This document shows positions 48,458 to 63,236 of a stretch of DNA of 64,000 nucleotides, one piece after another (the stretch's first letter is position 1; every line of letters begins with the position of its first letter). The translations under genes were made by a program, and so were the position numbers. Source of the stretch: Osedax frankpressi (Eukaryota > Annelida > Polychaeta > Sabellida > Siboglinidae); contig OZ038317.1 of assembly GCA_964035775.1 (NCBI GenBank), positions 25,211,661-25,275,660 on the forward strand. Reading direction: 5' to 3'. The notes beneath the pieces are model-generated. The model was not told the DNA's origin and did not search any database. It saw only the letters and a list, made by a program, of their open reading frames with translations.

Positions 48458-49946
48458 GTTGGTTGTAGTTTATAATTTGAAGTCACCTTTAGCTAACGTA
48501 AAATTTGTAAGCAATTTACCTTTTCCGATGTTAGTTTCATTTTAGTCTATTTATTCAATGAATTTTCTGTTTGTCAGTTTTTTGTACCTAAAGCTTATCA
48601 ATATTTGTTATAGATTTGACTGATTTACTGATTTTAGTAATATTCGTAGAGATGCAGCTAGGAATCTGTTATTGAAAGTGATGTTAAAATTGCATTTTAT
48701 GTAAGAATTTCTATAGCGTTGTTTGGTTTGGTTCAGGGAGACAAATTATAGAATTCATTGTGGATACAAATCTGTATTTAATAATTTCTAATATTAATTA
48801 ATTATGAATTAATTATACTTATAAAAGATTTTTTTTAGATAATATGGAAAAATATATATATTAATATATATCATCAAAATATTGATAGTGTTTCAATAAG
48901 AGATTCAAATACATTACAAATACGTGTCCTTATACAGAATACACTCTATGGAATTGATTCTATACCATATTAGTATTTAAATTGAGTTTTGCTATATATT
49001 ATAATATTATTTTATATAGAATGTTTAACAGTGCAACTATTTTTACAAATTGTATTATATAATTATTTAATAATGCTCCCTAAATGATTGTCCATTAATG
49101 ATTATATCTTATACAACACATGAATATTTATATCTTATAATAGCTTCATTTCTAGTAGTAAAAAATATATATTGAATTAAAATGATCATGAATTAAAATT
49201 TAATTTAATTAATAGCATTTATATTTAAAATTCATTTTTAGTAGATGCTTATTTATATAATTAATATAATTCAATATTAAATCATTAATTTATGAAGTAT
49301 TTTATGAAGTATAACTGACATGATAATAATGATTATGAATTGATAATGTTGCAATTATTTCTATTTAAATCGAAGATATTATAAATTTAAACACTTTTTA
49401 AATTGTTTTCATTTTAATAATGTATCTAACAGTATTAAATATAATAATAAATATTCAATTGTAACATTAATATCATAATTATATCTGCAAGTTTCAATAC
49501 AAAATAACTCATAGTGAGGCTTAATAGTAAAATTATATTTGGAATGTTATTGTTATACACAAATATTTCTGAAGACGATTATATAAGTTTATTAACTTAT
49601 ATAACCTATAAGTTATTTTCTCACATTAAGATTAACATATATTTGACTTGTTTATTTACTAGTATAATGTATAGAGCTATACAGGTTAAAATGAATTTAC
49701 CAAGGCCCCTCTTTAATTATAAACAATGAAATGTAATTATTATCAAGATTGTAATAATATTCTAAATATGCTCATATTTATATTAAATGAGTCATCAAAT
49801 ATTTTGACTTTTTTGATGAATATTGAACAATTTGACTTCATTTAAGTTATCATTTTACTAGTAATCTTCCTTGAATTTCAGCTTACTAATTATATATATC
49901 ATTCAGGTACTCATAAAATGATTAAATATATATTCTTAATATATAT

Positions 49947-49981
<35 letters not shown>

Positions 49982-50759
49982 TAGTTATGATGATAATTCT
50001 GTGTTTCAGGATTACAAGAGAACATAGAGAAAAACTAGCTAAAGGTGCAAAGACTCTCTGTGATAATACGAAAGTAAAACTACGAGATATTGCAAATAGG
50101 TTTATTCATTTCTATATTCAAACTTCTGAAGTTTCCAAAATAGCTTTAGGTCATTTATTAAGTATTACATGAAACTTAAAAAATCATTAGTTTTATATTG
50201 GTAATAAATATTGATAATATAAAATACTAATAGTTATATTAACATTGAAAAGTGTATTTACTAAACAAGAACTTATTACAATATTATTATTGATTTTGTA
50301 AATTACATTTCAAATATAATTTTTGTCAAATTAAATTAATTTGGGAATAGATATTTCTTAAAGTATTTACGAATTACAATTTTTTTTATATTTGCGGATT
50401 TGATGATTATAAAATAGTTAATAAGCTAATTTAAGCTTTTAAAAGTTTATATATTAGCTAATAATATTTTTATAAAAGTTAATTTATTAGCCCATATTAA
50501 AAAAAAATGCTTACATTATTATAATTTATAGAAATATTATTACTAAAATTATTACATTATTATAATTTATAGAAATAATTTCATATTTATTATACAGTTA
50601 ATCTCTATATCTTTAAGGTTTTCCAAAGATGTTAAAAAAGTGAAATCTTCTCATTCTGAAGATATCCTGAGAGAAACACAAACAGCTGTAAGTTAATTCT
50701 TATTTTATTTGTTAATATTCATAATTAGTTTTAATTAATTACTAATACATTTAGATTAA

Positions 50760-50810
<51 letters not shown>

Positions 50811-50854
50811 ATATGTATATATGTATATATGTATATATGTATATATATATATAC

Positions 50855-50904
<50 letters not shown>

Positions 50905-51027
50905 ATATATATACTCATATACTTATATATAATAAATATTATATAGATTCAAACTAAAATGCACAATTATTCAGCGAAAATTGAAGAGATGATGGCAATA
51001 AAACAAAAAGAATTACTAAACAAATGA
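48375..51027 (+). CDS. MRRF: Mitochondrial ribosome recycling factor, C-terminal four exons
   Basis: Exons 48375-48457, 50010-50099, 50618-50687 and 50947-51027 join in one frame to 107 residues and stop TGA. The protein splits the post-termination mitochondrial ribosome together with EF-G2. Seen: [16 protein letters not shown] followed by [20 protein letters not shown], the hallmark of RRF helix-turn (P-x-x-TREHRE), then [22 protein letters not shown], and a terminal helix ending [15 protein letters not shown]. These match the C-terminal half of the family, whose mitochondrial members are about 260 residues, so roughly the first 150 residues lie on exons not found. Donors are AA|GTTGGT, AG|GTTTAT and GTAAGT. 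The first exon found starts 314 bases after the end of the minisatellite block. (TA)n tracts precede the acceptors of the second and fourth exons. Confidence 0.9.
49946..49978. repeat. (TA)n upstream of the second MRRF exon
   Basis: Edge 31 nt from the acceptor. Confidence 0.95.
50010..50099 (+). CDS. MRRF: MRRF exon (TREHRE)
   Basis: Acceptor TTTCAG; the first G completes the lysine codon of PIPK. Reads [20 protein letters not shown], then KVKLRDIAN. Donor AG|GTTTAT. Confidence 0.92.
50618..50687 (+). CDS. MRRF: MRRF exon
   Basis: Reads [20 protein letters not shown] then QTA; acceptor TTTAAG, consensus donor GTAAGT. SED-(I/T)-x-R matches the family. Confidence 0.85.
50762..50911. repeat. 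(TA)n/(GTATATAT)n upstream of the last MRRF exon
   Basis: TA tract with a middle run of GTATATAT octamers; edge about 35 nt from the acceptor. Confidence 0.95.
50947..51027 (+). CDS. MRRF: MRRF terminal exon
   Basis: Acceptor ATATAG after a long (TA)n region. Reads [20 protein letters not shown] then KELLNK and TGA, the closing helix of RRF. Confidence 0.88.
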   Translation: MQTKMHNYSAKIEEMMAIKQKELLNK

Positions 51028-51374
51028 ATATTACTTCCATTAATATTTGTTTTAACATTACATTAAATAATAAAATACACGAAGTATCATTTGCTAAATT
51101 TAGTTCACGTATAAGAAATGTAGTTTGAACATAACAATACAGGAATAAATCTAATTGTCTAAATTATAAAATTTCAAAAATATTTGTATTTTAATACTTT
51201 TCAAAATGTAATTAATTTTTTGGATTAACATAAAAATATGTTTTATATGCGAATTGTTAATAATAATTCAAATGGTATTCTTAATAAATATTAAATTTTC
51301 TATATATTATTCATATTAGCTTTAATATTATTTAAAGAGAGCCGTTTCATTTATATTCAATATCAAAAATTACT

Positions 51375-51935
<561 letters not shown>

Positions 51936-53097
51936 ATATAAATATATATATACTATATATATATAGGTAACAAAATGGGAATGTTAATATTAAATTGGTA
52001 TATATTTAATATATGTATCATATGATAGACTTAATACTTTTGTTGATAACTATTTATATTAATTATAGATGTAAATGAATTGGTCTTTCTGAAATAAATT
52101 AAATATGTATAACTGACATCATTATGATAATCTATATCAACATTATTCATAATTATTACTTGTATAATTAAATAAATTATTAGTATTACCATAGTAATTA
52201 ATAATAATAAACATTATAATTATGATTCATTTTTTTGTTAAATTGTTTAAATAGTTAAACAAAAATTAATTTTAAATTAATGTTTTATTATTTTCATTGT
52301 TTTCATATATAATTTACTAATATGGATGATTATTTCGTTAGTTATACATTGTAGAATAACATTAATATAACACATTTGTAAATTATATTTGATATAATAA
52401 TGTATTTTGCAGAAAACCCCATATCGCAAATAATTTATTGAGTAGTATTATACATTTATCTTACACGTTCGGTTCTGCTAGAAATTAATATTACAAGTTT
52501 GTTAACCAAATAAAGTGCACCGGTTACACAATGATAAAGATTTTGTGAAATAATCGAATACCTTCAGATTTTTGAATTCCGGACCATTGGTTTAGATGGT
52601 TTAGACCAAGAGGCAAGATTTAAGCAATAGAAGATAATAACCTTGGCGTACACCATTAGATGTAATTCACAAAAACTCGTAGATATTAGAAGTATATATG
52701 TCTGACGGTGTATTTCAACTGTTAATCAGAGACAGTGTAAAGATCAAATAAAGTAATATCGAATATCTAAAGCACGCCTTTAAAAGATCTAAATAACAAG
52801 TATGTAAATTAGATAATTTAATCAGGGTTTCTATGGAATACTTAAGATCACAAATAATTCCCGGAAGAAATCACTTTTTTTCGGTTGATTTTATAAAGAA
52901 TTAGAAGAAGATGAATTGTCCTATAATTGAAAGGATCATTAGTAGTACTCATTTTATAGATACTAACAGTGCGACTCATTTCCTATTGTGTTTGTATATA
53001 TGTAGATATTGTACACTGGCTTTGTTATAGTATATATGAGATTTTAAACGTAAATATTTATATTTATCATAGCTATGGGAAGTATATATTATTTGTT
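51936..53097. other. Flank of the gap; weak coding-like relict at 52440-52970
   Basis: A stretch less A/T rich than its surroundings with fragmentary frames. It might be a broken retroelement fossil, but no motif is strong enough to name a family. Confidence 0.25.
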
Positions 53098-53297
53098 NNN
53101 NNNNNNNNNNNNNNNNNNNNNNNNNNNNNNNNNNNNNNNNNNNNNNNNNNNNNNNNNNNNNNNNNNNNNNNNNNNNNNNNNNNNNNNNNNNNNNNNNNNN
53201 NNNNNNNNNNNNNNNNNNNNNNNNNNNNNNNNNNNNNNNNNNNNNNNNNNNNNNNNNNNNNNNNNNNNNNNNNNNNNNNNNNNNNNNNNNNNNNNNN
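53098..53297. other. Assembly gap, 200 N
   Basis: Exactly 200 N bases, a typical placeholder of unknown true length. Open frames crossing it are artefacts. Confidence 0.99.
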
Positions 53298-53566
53298 TAT
53301 TATTAAAACCTGATATATACCTATCCATCCAACTCAAGTTATTATCTCCATAGTAAGAACCACCTAGTAAGTTTTATAAATATTTAGGATTTATAACATT
53401 TCATATAGTTTTATTTATATATATATAAATGACATATATATCATGAGATTAATAATTATGCAATGTATGTAATAATAATAATAATAATGATAATTTGCTT
53501 ACTCATTATTGATCTGCGTGCAGATAATTCTCTTTCATTTTCTATAACTACATATGTATTATATAC

Positions 53567-53569
<3 letters not shown>

Positions 53570-53613
<44 letters not shown>
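53570..53613. repeat. (TA)n microsatellite
   Basis: Just right of the assembly gap. Confidence 0.95.
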
Positions 53614-53617
<4 letters not shown>

Positions 53618-54344
53618 GTTTACATATAAATCGATACAAATATAAGGATTAGTATTATGTTTTATATGTATTATTCAATTTAATACAAACCTTCTCTTTC
53701 CCTACCTTTATGCATATGTATAAAATAAAATAATAATAATATATTATAGATGAAAACGGATAGTTCGTCTCAGTTTCCAATACTAAATAATTATCAAATC
53801 TCTAAATATAAATATCATAAATATTAAGTAACATATTAAACATCGGTATTTAAATGTATTCAAATTTATTTTTTATGGTAGAAATATTTATATATTGTAA
53901 AATTAAAATAAGTAATATATTTTATTATGTTCGTGAATTACTAGAAAAAAATACAGAATATTATAATTTATTATGATATAATTTATTATTTATTATTTAT
54001 TAAATAAATTCGAATATTTTGAGAGTCATATTTTAATATAATAAAATGTAATATTTGTTTTTAATTGTTATTCAAAATATTTTATTTGGCACTACATTAT
54101 ATATCATAATATCCAATTTGATATATATATTTAAATGTTTTAAAATATTAATATTTACAAACGTTGAAGATCTTTCCCTGGTATTATAATAATAGTTTTA
54201 AATAATATATTATATATAATATATATATTAAATATATATATTATATATACAATACATCGTACTATGTTTGGCATAAATAGAATTTAAATTACAAATTTAT
54301 ATTTCTATTTAAAATTAAATTATTACTTTTTAAATGTATATTAA

Positions 54345-54349
<5 letters not shown>

Positions 54350-54413
<64 letters not shown>
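54350..54413. repeat. (TA)n microsatellite
   Basis: Pure TA, 64 bases. Confidence 0.95.
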
Positions 54414-54419
<6 letters not shown>

Positions 54420-54576
54420 AATATACATTTATAACAAATGTATTCCATGTATTCCATTAGTCTATTATATCAATACCATAATCAATACCACTAACTCTCT
54501 GATAAACGCCCAATTAGTTATATTATATTAATTTATATAAATGTATGTATATTAATAACTTAATATATAAGTGTAA

Positions 54577-54615
<39 letters not shown>

Positions 54616-55210
54616 GTATATTCAAATACTATATATTTATATATATATAGTATTTGAATATATAAAGTAAACACTTAATTAATTAAATATTCAAATACGT
54701 ATAAATACAATTCAATATTTATAATGGAGATTGCAACTACCTAGCTAATTCTAGAACTAAGCATAGATGTAAATACATGTTGTTAAATGTATCATTATAA
54801 TTACACGGAACTTAAATTGTAGTTATTATTTAAAGACATATTATGTATATATGAAGAAATTCTTGGTATATTCCATATAGAATGTATTATATTATTTAGT
54901 ACTATATATAATAATATATATTTATTTAAATTACTATATAATCAATATTATAATAAATACTATATACTATAATATATACTATATATATACTAATATAATA
55001 TAATAAGCATATTCAATATATGCTATATATTTATACATATTCAATATTTATATAAGTTATTAAATTTCATAAATATAAAATGATTTAAAATGAAATAATA
55101 ATATTATATAATACTATATTATTTAAACATATGGTTACTTACAGCTGTAGTCAAATCCTATTATAATATAAAGTATAGGTTAATAATATTATATATTTAT
55201 ATATTTGTGG

Positions 55211-55212
<2 letters not shown>

Positions 55213-55257
<45 letters not shown>
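55213..55257. repeat. (TA)n microsatellite
   Basis: Upstream of the orphan terminal exon by 135 nt. Confidence 0.95.
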
Positions 55258-55263
<6 letters not shown>

Positions 55264-55391
55264 ACGTAGAGGTATATCAATATCATAAATGTATTTAAAA
55301 ATTATTATAATCAATTGTAATTGAAATTTATTTATTTAAAAACTGTAAACCACCAATTTATTTTTAAATATTATTTTATATTTTTTTTTAG

Positions 55392-55518
55392 TATATCAAA
55401 GGATATTACAATTCTATTAAATCAATTTGTTTACTTGGAAAATAATAATGGAAATCATGATGAATTTAAGAAATTAATAAATTATTTAATTACTCTAATT
55501 CGAAACAAAGAAAACTAA
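55392..55518 (+). CDS. Orphan terminal exon, unknown protein
   Basis: Poly-T tract and TAG acceptor, then ISKDITILLNQFVYLENNNG and FKKLINYLITLIRNKEN before TAA. Strong acceptor, helical leucine-rich content and absence of (TA)n within it favour a real last exon. No partner exon was found; the gap at 53098-53297 lies upstream. Function unknown. Confidence 0.4.
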
Positions 55519-57183
55519 CCTGCATTCCAAAATAAATATGGAATATTAAATACATGACTATTGTCAGAACAATCTAGATAAATGAATTTAATACTTAGTT
55601 TAGTTAGATTGCATCTAAGCTAGTATAGCAAATACATTATGATTCAATACATAAGTTATAAATAGATTACATTGTTCTAGAAATAACAAATTAATTTTCT
55701 GTACATTATGTTCTATATTGTTAAATAATTATATTTTTTTCATATGAAATTATAACTGTTTTAGATGGATGATATAATATACTTTCAACTTACAACTTAC
55801 TCTCATCAATTCGACTCCAGAACAAATTATTCTACCGTAGGTCAAATTCGTAATCTAATTTGTAATTTTTCAAATGCACAAATTTTTTCATAGCAATTAC
55901 ATAATTATGGATATAAATGGTTAATCTAATAATATAACCGTCATTATTACTACTCAATCCCAGTACATTATCAACATACGGTATTCTTTAATATGGTCTT
56001 ATAAAAATAATATAGAATTGAAGGTAATAAAACATTGTAATTTACAAATATAAAATATTCTCTTCGTGTGATATATATCATAATGTATATTAATAAAATT
56101 AAATTCAATAGTGTAAGGTATGTGTTCAACTTCGTAATACATAATTTAATCGTTGTTTTAATTAATTTTATATTCCAAATATAATTATCAAACTTGAGCT
56201 AATAAAATAACCATATCTATTTTTATGGTTAAAATAACATAGTACCCACGATTATCTTGGTAATCTTGGATAGTATTGTATATTATATAATATAATATAT
56301 ATAAAGATGGGCCAAAAATATATAATTATTTAAAAGATAAATTTGAAGAATAAAATAGTATAATTAGTCATTATTTCAAAAATTATTATTTATAAATATA
56401 TAAAAGGCTTTTAATAAGTTTAGCTTTATTACGAAGGAATAAGAATATATATATTTATTTATATTAATAAAAAGCTATTCTGGTTGAGATCATTTATTTT
56501 TCTGATTTATTGCATAATATATGCAGTATTTATATAATTGATCATTTTATTTAGGTTGATTATTAATCTACTATCATTGTTTTTACAAGGTTGTATACTT
56601 TATGATGATATTTAGCATTAACATATATTGTAACTATATCCTCTCATAGATATTATTTCATTATATTTGACAAACTATTGTAAATAAGTTAATATTTTGT
56701 TTTACTTATTTAAAAATATTATTTCTCGTAAAATCTATTTTATTTTATGTTTGTATTTATAAAAACAATATGTGAATACAATATAGTCTATTCATTACGT
56801 TTATAAATAATATGATCAATCCATAAATTAAATCGTTAACAATGCTTTTTTACAAATTGTAAAGGTTTTTGATGGATATTTTTTTATTCTAATTTATTAT
56901 CACGAAAAAATATATTTACGTTTAATTATAAAGCTCTATGAATGTTTTGTTTGTAATCAAGTGTGTTTTATCTTAACTGAACCTAATAGAATGGGGAAAT
57001 TAATAGTCAACATATTTTCCCAGGGTGCAACTCATGGTATTATGATATATAAATATATATATATATATATTTATATATGTGTATGTATTTGTGTGTATGT
57101 ATGTGTTTGAATGTGTTTATCTATGTGCGTTTATGTGTATTATTATTACTTTGGTTATAATTTGATCTGTATGACTTTAAGCT

Positions 57184-57391
57184 CGATTTTGAATTTTTAT
57201 CTATTTTATAAATAATCTAGAATTAATAATTTAGTTTAATATTAAGTAAGAACAATATTTTCTACTATATACATATTCATATAATATTCGATTTTGAATT
57301 TTTATCTATTTTATAAATAATCTAGAATTAATAATTTAGTTTAATATTAATTAAGAACAATATTTTCTACTATATACATATTCATATAATA
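57184..57391. repeat. Tandem duplication, about 105-bp period
   Basis: TCGATTTTGAATTTTTATCT and following sequence occur twice, nearly identical. Confidence 0.9.
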
Positions 57392-57512
57392 ACGCCTTGT
57401 ATAACTATTATTATAAGATTATATTAATATATTCGTATTAATTAATGTTGTGCATATTAAATTGATATATCAGCTAACATAAATACATATTAATTCAACT
57501 AAAACTTAGAAT

Positions 57513-57733
57513 TTTATATCTAACCATTTATAGTCGTGTCTGGAATGATTTCATTATATAATACAATATTTGTATAATATATAATTAATAATGTATACTA
57601 TATTATAATTGTATTACATCAATACTACCTAATTAATTTTTTAATAATTATCATTTCCAAAATTATATTCATTTTAAAATTAATAATAACTAACTTTCAT
57701 ATTTCTTATCTAAGAATAATTTTATTTATTTAT
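57513..57733. repeat. Dispersed direct repeat, copy 1
   Basis: About 220 bases starting TTTATATCTAACCATTTATA, repeated almost exactly at 58741-58962, offset 1228. The two copies flank the probable membrane-protein exons. Confidence 0.9.
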
Positions 57734-57837
57734 TATAATATTATTACAATTTTCTTCTACTATTGGAATGGATGGCTTTTCAGTAAATTTAGATATGTTA
57801 CCCAAAAAATACGTATACTTTTAAAAATTGTAGATTT

Positions 57838-57968
57838 CTACAATTTATATTTAATATACAAACTTTTCATTTTCTTTTTCTTTTTTTTAATACATAGTAT
57901 GTATGCAACTAAAAAGAACAATATCACAATAATTATTCCTATCTTAACTTTTTTCATGAATATCTCAT
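57838..57968 (-). CDS. Probable type I membrane protein, transmembrane exon
   Basis: Acceptor TTCCAG, then EIFMKKVKIGIIIVILFFLV and AYILC followed by a run of six lysines and MKS. A clean single membrane span with a basic stop-transfer is characteristic of the end of a type I surface protein. The frame continues to TAG at 57838, giving a very short cytoplasmic tail; alternatively a donor A|GTTTGT at 57863 leads to another exon nearby. Family unknown. Confidence 0.5.
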
Positions 57969-58172
57969 CTGGAAAAAATATAAAAAAATAAAATTATTAA
58001 ATTAATGTAGAATATTATACAATATATTAATAAAATATATTTAAGTCATTACAATTATATATATATATATATTATACCAGAATGAATATATACTTATTAA
58101 TATAAACAATCTTAAAATTGTAATATTCATATAAATTTAATTATTGTTATTGTAAGAATGTAAGCCATTAAC

Positions 58173-58214
58173 CATTAAGGTATGAATCCAAGTTGAATTT
58201 GATATGAATACCAA
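58173..58214 (-). CDS. Probable type I membrane protein, preceding exon
   Basis: Between GCAG and G|GTTAAT, 42 bases reading VGIHIKFNLDSYLN, with phase 1 at both ends, fitting the transmembrane exon to give ...YLND-EIFMKKV.... It is short, so the call depends on phase agreement only. Confidence 0.35.
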
Positions 58215-58502
58215 CTGCTGATGTCTAATCATTAAAATGAGATATTTAAAAATAGTGTAATACAAGTATGATTAATATAAAGAGTATATATATTATAGTT
58301 GTTGATAATATATTATTAAAATAATATTATACTTCTTAATTATTCATTTAAATAATGTATTAAATCTATATATATATTTATATGTAAGTGCTCTAACGGA
58401 TTGTTCTGAAATTTGTAAAATATTGATATTATAATTGTATACGAGATATTTTAATATATAATAATGTTTATGAGTTTAAACAATATGTATATAAGTATAC
58501 TT

Positions 58503-58530
58503 AAATAATAAGTATATATACTTATTATTT
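58503..58530. repeat. Perfect 28-bp palindrome
   Basis: AAATAATAAGTATA followed by TATACTTATTATTT. Confidence 0.93.
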
Positions 58531-58740
58531 ACTTTATTAAATAAAAGTGTAATATTAATATAATTCAATTTAAATTTAATTTGCCCAACATATAATTATC
58601 ATTATAAGTAAATAGTATCAAAGATTTAAAATAAAAATGTAAGAATAAAATTTAAAATATTAAGAGAATGATAGTTATCTATGTATATATATTATGAATT
58701 ATATAATTATATTTGTATTTTATATTAAATTTACACTTAA

Positions 58741-58962
58741 TTTATATCTAACCATTTATAGTCGTGTCTGGAATGATTTCATTATATAATACAATATTTG
58801 TATAATATATAATTAATAATGTATACTATATTATAATTGTATTACATCAATACTACCTAATTAATTTTTTAATAATTATCATTTCCAAAATTATATTCAT
58901 TTTAAAATTAATAATAACTAACTTTCATATTTCTTATCTAAGAATAATTTTATTTATTTATT
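58741..58962. repeat. Dispersed direct repeat, copy 2
   Basis: Near-identical to 57513-57733, same orientation. Confidence 0.9.
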
Positions 58963-60448
<1,486 letters not shown>

Positions 60449-60538
60449 CTCTATATTTCTATTCGTTTGCAACGTAGAATTCGCCGTAATCTTGATTATT
60501 TCGGTTGCAGAGTGTAACGCTGTACGCATGGAAGACAT
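60449..60538 (-). CDS. Possible first exon, unknown protein
   Basis: ATG-initiated 30-codon frame MSSMRTALHSATEIIKITAN then STLQTNRNIE, ending at GAG|GTAATA. The island is much richer in G and C than its surroundings, like other exons here. It might begin the membrane-protein gene or the ARM-like gene on the same strand, but no linking exon was found. Confidence 0.3.
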
Positions 60539-61262
60539 GTATATAAAAATGTTAAATATGAAAACTCTGGTGAATTTAAATTAATATAATTTAATTTTCT
60601 AATCACAATAAATAAATTGTTTAAATTTTATTTTCTTAATATAATCATCATATAAAACTGAGATTTTTACTTCGTTATAATAATAGATAATTATATAATA
60701 GTGAATATACTTATGAGTATTATAATCATATATTTAATAATAATATAATATGGGGTATGTTATTAGTCAGTAATCAGTTATAGAAAATACACATGTATTA
60801 TAAGTATGTGATACAATATTATTCTAATATCTTATTAAATATCTATACAATATATATGTTTCTTATGTCAAACATAACAATGTCTACAGCAGAATATTCT
60901 ATTTAACATATGTTAAATATTCTGAACATGTGATTATCGTATTACTTTGTTAAGCCTATGAATCAAATTGTATTAATAGAGAATAACTTGGCGTGTGTGT
61001 GTATATACATTTCATTGCATTGAATTTAGGATATTGCAATAATTATCTTTCAAAATAATCTATGCTATATATACGAATTTCATTATTTTCTATAACATAA
61101 ATTTAAATATTTGCATTATTTGTCAAATAAATTTATTTATATACGATTTTATTTAAATTTATATCAATTAATTAATTAATACATACGATAATTACAATTA
61201 TTTTGGATTAATTTCAATCTATATTTTACAATTTATAATATTACTTAGATTATTCGCATCAT

Positions 61263-61373
61263 ATATGTAAATATACATAACATACGGTGAACCTAATTGT
61301 TTTTCACAGCTAGGTATTATATGTAAATATACAAAACATACGGTGAACCTAATTGTTTTTCACAGCTAGGTAT
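61263..61373. repeat. 56-bp tandem duplication
   Basis: CATACGGTGAACCTAATTGT TTTTCACAGCTAGG occurs at both copies with almost no change. Confidence 0.9.
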
Positions 61374-62006
61374 AAAAACAATTTACAATTATGTATATAT
61401 TCCATGTGTTTATTTAATGTTGACCAATCAAGGTTCAAAGTTCATTTATAAGCGAATAAGAATATTGCCATGGTAAATCATTCCAGTCATTCCAGTCACC
61501 ACGTTCAATAACATCATACCACCATTTATAATACAGCGTTTTTAAATATCAAAATAATTATTTTCAACTTAGCAAGTAATAGGAATTAAATTCAATTAAT
61601 ACTGAAATGTGTGAGATAAAAGGTTTTATTTATAGTTTATGTATCATGTAAAATATTCCTATTTATTGAGGATTCTAATTAGGGTAGTTAATTATGATAT
61701 GGTTAAATTATAAAATTAATATATGTAAATATAATTAAACGTATATGTAATTAATATCATAAATCATTTAAATATAATTTGAACTATGCTGTTCTATATG
61801 CACATGAATTTCATATTGTTATTTGTATTTTGCATTAAGAACTTAATTCTTAATCATTAATTATATATTACAACTTATAAAAGTATTACTGTTAATATAT
61901 TTATGTAGACATTATCTAAGTTACTCACATGTTACGTAAGAAATATTGTTTATATACAAATGAAAAATAATAATATATTCACTATATATGCTGTTATTCA
62001 TATGTA

Positions 62007-62008
<2 letters not shown>

Positions 62009-62057
<49 letters not shown>
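62009..62057. repeat. (TA)n microsatellite
   Basis: Pure TA, upstream of the cytidine deaminase exon. Confidence 0.95.
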
Positions 62058-62058
<1 letters not shown>

Positions 62059-62436
62059 CTACTTATATATATATATTTCTATTATAATTAGTCAACACTT
62101 TATAATGTGTTAGATGTCAAGCAGCGGTTCGAGTCATTATTTGGATTAAAACATTAATCTTATAATAATCTATAGAAGTGATCTATGAATTTAACAGCTC
62201 TTGTTAAATTACAACATTTTAAATAAGAGATGCTTCATAGAGAGAATTGTCTATCGGCTGATAGTTTTAAATATCACTTCAACAAATGTCTTGGTATGGC
62301 ATCAAAGGACTCCTCCAAATATATACAATATAACAAAATTAAATGATAATTAGTTATATGAATTAGTAGTATTACATAGATTACCAATACCATCTTGATT
62401 AATTCATATAATTGATTTGTTTTGTTCTAATTTTAG

Positions 62437-62562
62437 AATATTCTCAAGAAATTCAAAAATTAATCATCAAAGCAGACGAATCAAGAATGAAATCTTATTC
62501 TCCTTACAGTAAATTCAAAGTTGGGTGTTCTCTAATGACACATGATGGAACTATATTTACAG
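62437..62562 (+). CDS. CDA: Cytidine deaminase, one exon (N-terminal part)
   Basis: One exon between TTTTAG and G|GTAAAC, phase 1 at both ends. It reads YSQEIQKLIIKADESRMKSY then SPYSKFKVGCSLMTHDGTIF. The (Y/S)-x-PYS-x-F-x-VG...DG-x-(I/V)-(F/Y)-x-G block is the start of the cytidine deaminase fold, which salvages cytidine to uridine as a homotetramer. The zinc-binding HAE/C-x-ER part and PCG-x-C lie on later exons not found before the window end, so activity cannot be judged. A (TA)n region starts 16 nt after the donor. No start exon was seen. Confidence 0.85.
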
Positions 62563-62578
62563 GTAAACAAAATGATAA

Positions 62579-62579
62579 C

Positions 62580-62613
<34 letters not shown>

Positions 62614-62662
62614 GTATATATAAATATATACACATATATATATATATATGTATATATATATA

Positions 62663-62696
<34 letters not shown>
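62579..62696. repeat. Compound (TA)n after the cytidine deaminase donor
   Basis: TA with GTATAT and ACACAT interruptions; edge 16 nt from the donor. Confidence 0.95.
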
Positions 62697-62699
<3 letters not shown>

Positions 62700-63200
62700 A
62701 ATGATATTTGTAGATAAATATATATATATATAAAATAGTTTATTAGCAAATTACTATATAATAAAATCAGTATATATAATATAATATTTATTTGTATATA
62801 GTTTGAGGTCATTTCAGCTAAACAACGCATTGGTGAATATATTTGATTTTGATGTGAATGTCTACATTTAAAATTCCTATTGAGCAATGTATACATATAA
62901 TATTAGACTATATTTTATAGAATATAAGCTATAAACAAATATACTAACCTGTATACTATTGGGAACTTTGATTTGATATAGCAAGCATATTTTTGTATCG
63001 AAAGTTTAATATTTAGAAAATGATAACATAATATAGTATAATTGTGTACATATATGTACAATATAGTCTATACATATAAGATTAATATTAATAAAATATT
63101 AGTTTAGAATTTTTTTGTGAATAATTCTAAATATTCAATCAATTATATTTCATGATATATCTATATATAAATATGCGTGTATATATGTATTTATGCGTAT

Positions 63201-63236
<36 letters not shown>

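Larger units (their letters stand above)
53298..55391. other. A/T-rich spacer, microsatellites only
   Basis: Several (TA)n tracts and a long hairpin at about 54617-54662. No exon recognised. Confidence 0.5.
60539..62436. other. Upstream of the cytidine deaminase exon
   Basis: Contains a 56-bp duplication and a (TA)n tract. A minus-strand coding-like patch at about 61440-61550 (WWYDVIERGDWNDWNDLPW) has no acceptor in frame. No deaminase start exon found. Confidence 0.4.

Noticed and set aside
52969-53353. Three frames crossing the gap
   Set aside because: Mostly N; no evidence either side.
62504-62896. Minus-strand frame with RCLAEMT, resembling the deaminase C-x-E-R motif
   Set aside because: Wrong strand for the deaminase exon; the rest is (TA)n translation, so the resemblance is chance.
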